64,000 nt of DNA, taken from contig JACDOA010000001.1 of the NCBI GenBank assembly GCA_017656335.1, positions 62,001 to 126,000 on the forward strand. The letters are read 5' to 3'. Below are positions 62,659-64,000 of this stretch, in pieces. Numbering within the stretch: position 1 is the stretch's first letter; each line of letters begins with the position of its first letter. The notes beneath the pieces are model-generated. The model made no database searches. It was not told the DNA's origin and worked only from the letters and a program-made list of their open reading frames with translations. The translations under genes were made by a program, and so were the position numbers. This DNA comes from Thermosipho sp. (in: thermotogales) (lineage in GTDB: Bacteria > Thermotogota > Thermotogae > Thermotogales > Fervidobacteriaceae).

Positions 62659-64000
62659 ATGTTGAAATTTGACTTTGCAAACATCTTTAACAATAAAATA
62701 CCAAATGGTATTAATAAAGATACTATAAATGATAATAAAAAAATTATTGAAGAATCTATTAACAATATAAAAAATAATAATCCAGGATTTGTAGAACTTG
62801 TCTTAAGTCGAAAATGGATAGATTCAGTTTTAGATATTAACAATTTTGTAAAAAGTTTTGACAATTTAGTAGTTATTGGAATTGGTGGATCAGCTCTTGG
62901 AAATATTGCTCTCCAAAATACATTGAGACCTTTAAATTGGAATAACTTTTCTAAAAACGAGAGAAAGGGTAATTTGAGAATTTTTATCATCGATAATGTG
63001 GATCCTGATTATGTCTCATCAATTCTAGACTCTATTGATCTTAAAAAAACCTTATTTAACGTAATATCAAAATCTGGTAGCACTGCGGAAGCAATGTCAA
63101 ATTATTTAGTTGCAAGAGGATTAATTGAAACATGTGGTCTATCACCCAGAAAGCACCTAATTTTTACTACTGATCCCAAAAAAGGTGTATTAAGAAAAAT
63201 TGCTAAAGAAGAGAACATTTTAACATTAGAAATACCTGAAAATGTTGGTGGAAGATTCAGTGTTCTTTCACCAGTAGGATTGTTATCAGCTATGGCTGCA
63301 GGCATAAACATTGAAGAACTCTACGACGGTGCAAAAAGTGCTTATTATCGAACAATTAATGAAAATATTTGGAACAACCCAGCTGCTCTTATAGCTCTAA
63401 TTCATTTCTTGTATTATCAAAAAGGAAGAAACATTTCTGTTATGATGGCTTATTCAAATAAATTATATTATCTTGCAGATTGGTATAGGCAACTCTGGGC
63501 AGAAAGTTTAGGAAAGGCTTACTCAAAAGACGGCAAAAAAATTCATATTGGACAAACTCCTGTAAAAGCTCTTGGTGCCGTTGATCAACATTCACAGATT
63601 CAATTATATAATGAGGGACCAAATGATAAAATAATAACATTTTTAAAAACAGAATCTTTTGATAGAGATATTAAAATTCCTTATATTCACATAGATGAAA
63701 ACTCTTTAAATTATTTACATGGAAAATCTTTATCTCAGCTTTTAAATAATGAGTTACTAGGGACTGAAACCGCTTTAGCTCAAAACGGCAAACCTTCTTT
63801 AAGAATTACATTTCCAAAAATCAACGAATTTAATGTTGGTGAATTTATAATGTATTATGAACTTGCCACTACTATTGCAGGAGATTTATTCAATGTAAAT
63901 CCTTTCGATCAGCCTGGCGTAGAATTAGGTAAAAAGATAACATATGCCTTAATGGGGAGAAATGGTTTTGAAGAATATCGTCCTTCAATTTCTGACGAAG
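62659..64000 (+). CDS. pgi: Glucose-6-phosphate isomerase, 5' part
   Basis: Interconverts glucose 6-phosphate and fructose 6-phosphate. 447 codons are present and the frame is open at the window edge; the family is ~450 residues, so only the very C-terminus is likely missing. Motifs: LVVIGIGGSALGNIALQNTL, NVISKSGSTAEAMSNYLVAR (phosphate loop), ENVGGRFSVLSPVGLLSAMA, and GAVDQHSQIQLYNEGPND. AAGGAGGG precedes the ATG. It processes glucose phosphate from glgP and the sugar transporters. Confidence 0.96.
   Translation, partial: MLKFDFANIFNNKIPNGINKDTINDNKKIIEESINNIKNNNPGFVELVLSRKWIDSVLDINNFVKSFDNLVVIGIGGSALGNIALQNTLRPLNWNNFSKNERKGNLRIFIIDNVDPDYVSSILDSIDLKKTLFNVISKSGSTAEAMSNYLVARGLIETCGLSPRKHLIFTTDPKKGVLRKIAKEENILTLEIPENVGGRFSVLSPVGLLSAMAAGINIEELYDGAKSAYYRTINENIWNNPAALIALIHFLYYQKGRNISVMMAYSNKLYYLADWYRQLWAESLGKAYSKDGKKIHIGQTPVKALGAVDQHSQIQLYNEGPNDKIITFLKTESFDRDIKIPYIHIDENSLNYLHGKSLSQLLNNELLGTETALAQNGKPSLRITFPKINEFNVGEFIMYYELATTIAGDLFNVNPFDQPGVELGKKITYALMGRNGFEEYRPSISDE

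Overview
The window is AT-rich (low-30s % GC by eye), densely coded bacterial DNA with long co-directional operons, strong GGAGG ribosome sites and frequent TTG/GTG starts. Reverse gyrase, Thermotoga-like gene sets (TrmB with a long C-terminal extension, archaeal-type Ogg, K+-dependent membrane pyrophosphatase, TreT, the ffh-rpsP-khpA-rimM-trmD-rplS-lepB block) and the base composition point to a thermophile of the Thermotogota, most likely Thermosipho or a close relative. I see no rRNA, tRNA, CRISPR array, insertion sequence or prophage.

Layout. 1-1.5 kb: metK (partial), rpsT and a coupled acidic protein. 1.5-5.8 kb (minus): a metal-regulator-led operon with a metallophosphoesterase, a cobalamin adenosyltransferase and hutH. 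5.8-14.05 kb (minus): an 11-gene operon running TPR protein, prepilin peptidase, lytic transglycosylase, nnr, trmB, gpsA, a partial Mrp-antiporter set (mnhE, F, G and an MbhD-like protein with a soluble domain) and an M42 peptidase. 14.1-18.5 kb (plus): htrA, rubredoxin, and glgP with a clear promoter and a LacI-type operator. 18.5-21.2 kb (minus): thiB-thiP behind a TPP riboswitch, divergent from a leaderless sfsA. 22-27 kb: the SRP/ribosome operon. 27-32.8 kb (minus): DUF364, ogg, a gene remnant, secreted amylase, PCC-domain and GAF proteins. 32.8-34 kb: nitroreductase and HAD hydrolase. 34.5-41.3 kb (minus): argF with a cyclic-2,3-diphosphoglycerate-synthetase-like ATP/GTPase, then reverse gyrase / KaiC-like ATPase / 'near-KaiC' regulator. 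41.4-48.5 kb: a sugar (probably trehalose) ABC importer with an amidase, divergent from treT and a ROK repressor; both promoters carry the same 13-bp palindrome. 48.6-53.2 kb: fabG followed by a decaying stretch (alpha/beta-hydrolase, livM, livF and an epimerase are broken, livH is open, and there is a deletion scar). 53.2-57 kb: pfkB-type kinase, EcfT, membrane pyrophosphatase. 57.2-64 kb (plus): two-component pair, pyrimidine phosphorylase, NAGPA-domain protein, apt, pgi.

Themes. Carbohydrate storage and uptake (glgP, amylase, trehalose locus, pgi, sugar kinase) sit beside single-gene promoters with visible operators. Three transporters here (ThiBP, the sugar CUT1 set, EcfT) have no ATPase gene next to them. 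The points most worth a second look are two adjacent genes whose only well-placed start is ATC after GGGAGG with a 7-nt spacer (and ogg with ATT), the Mrp mini-cluster with its MbhD/solute-binding-like fusion, the reverse gyrase-KaiC-regulator operon, the twin palindromic operators, and the decaying liv region.
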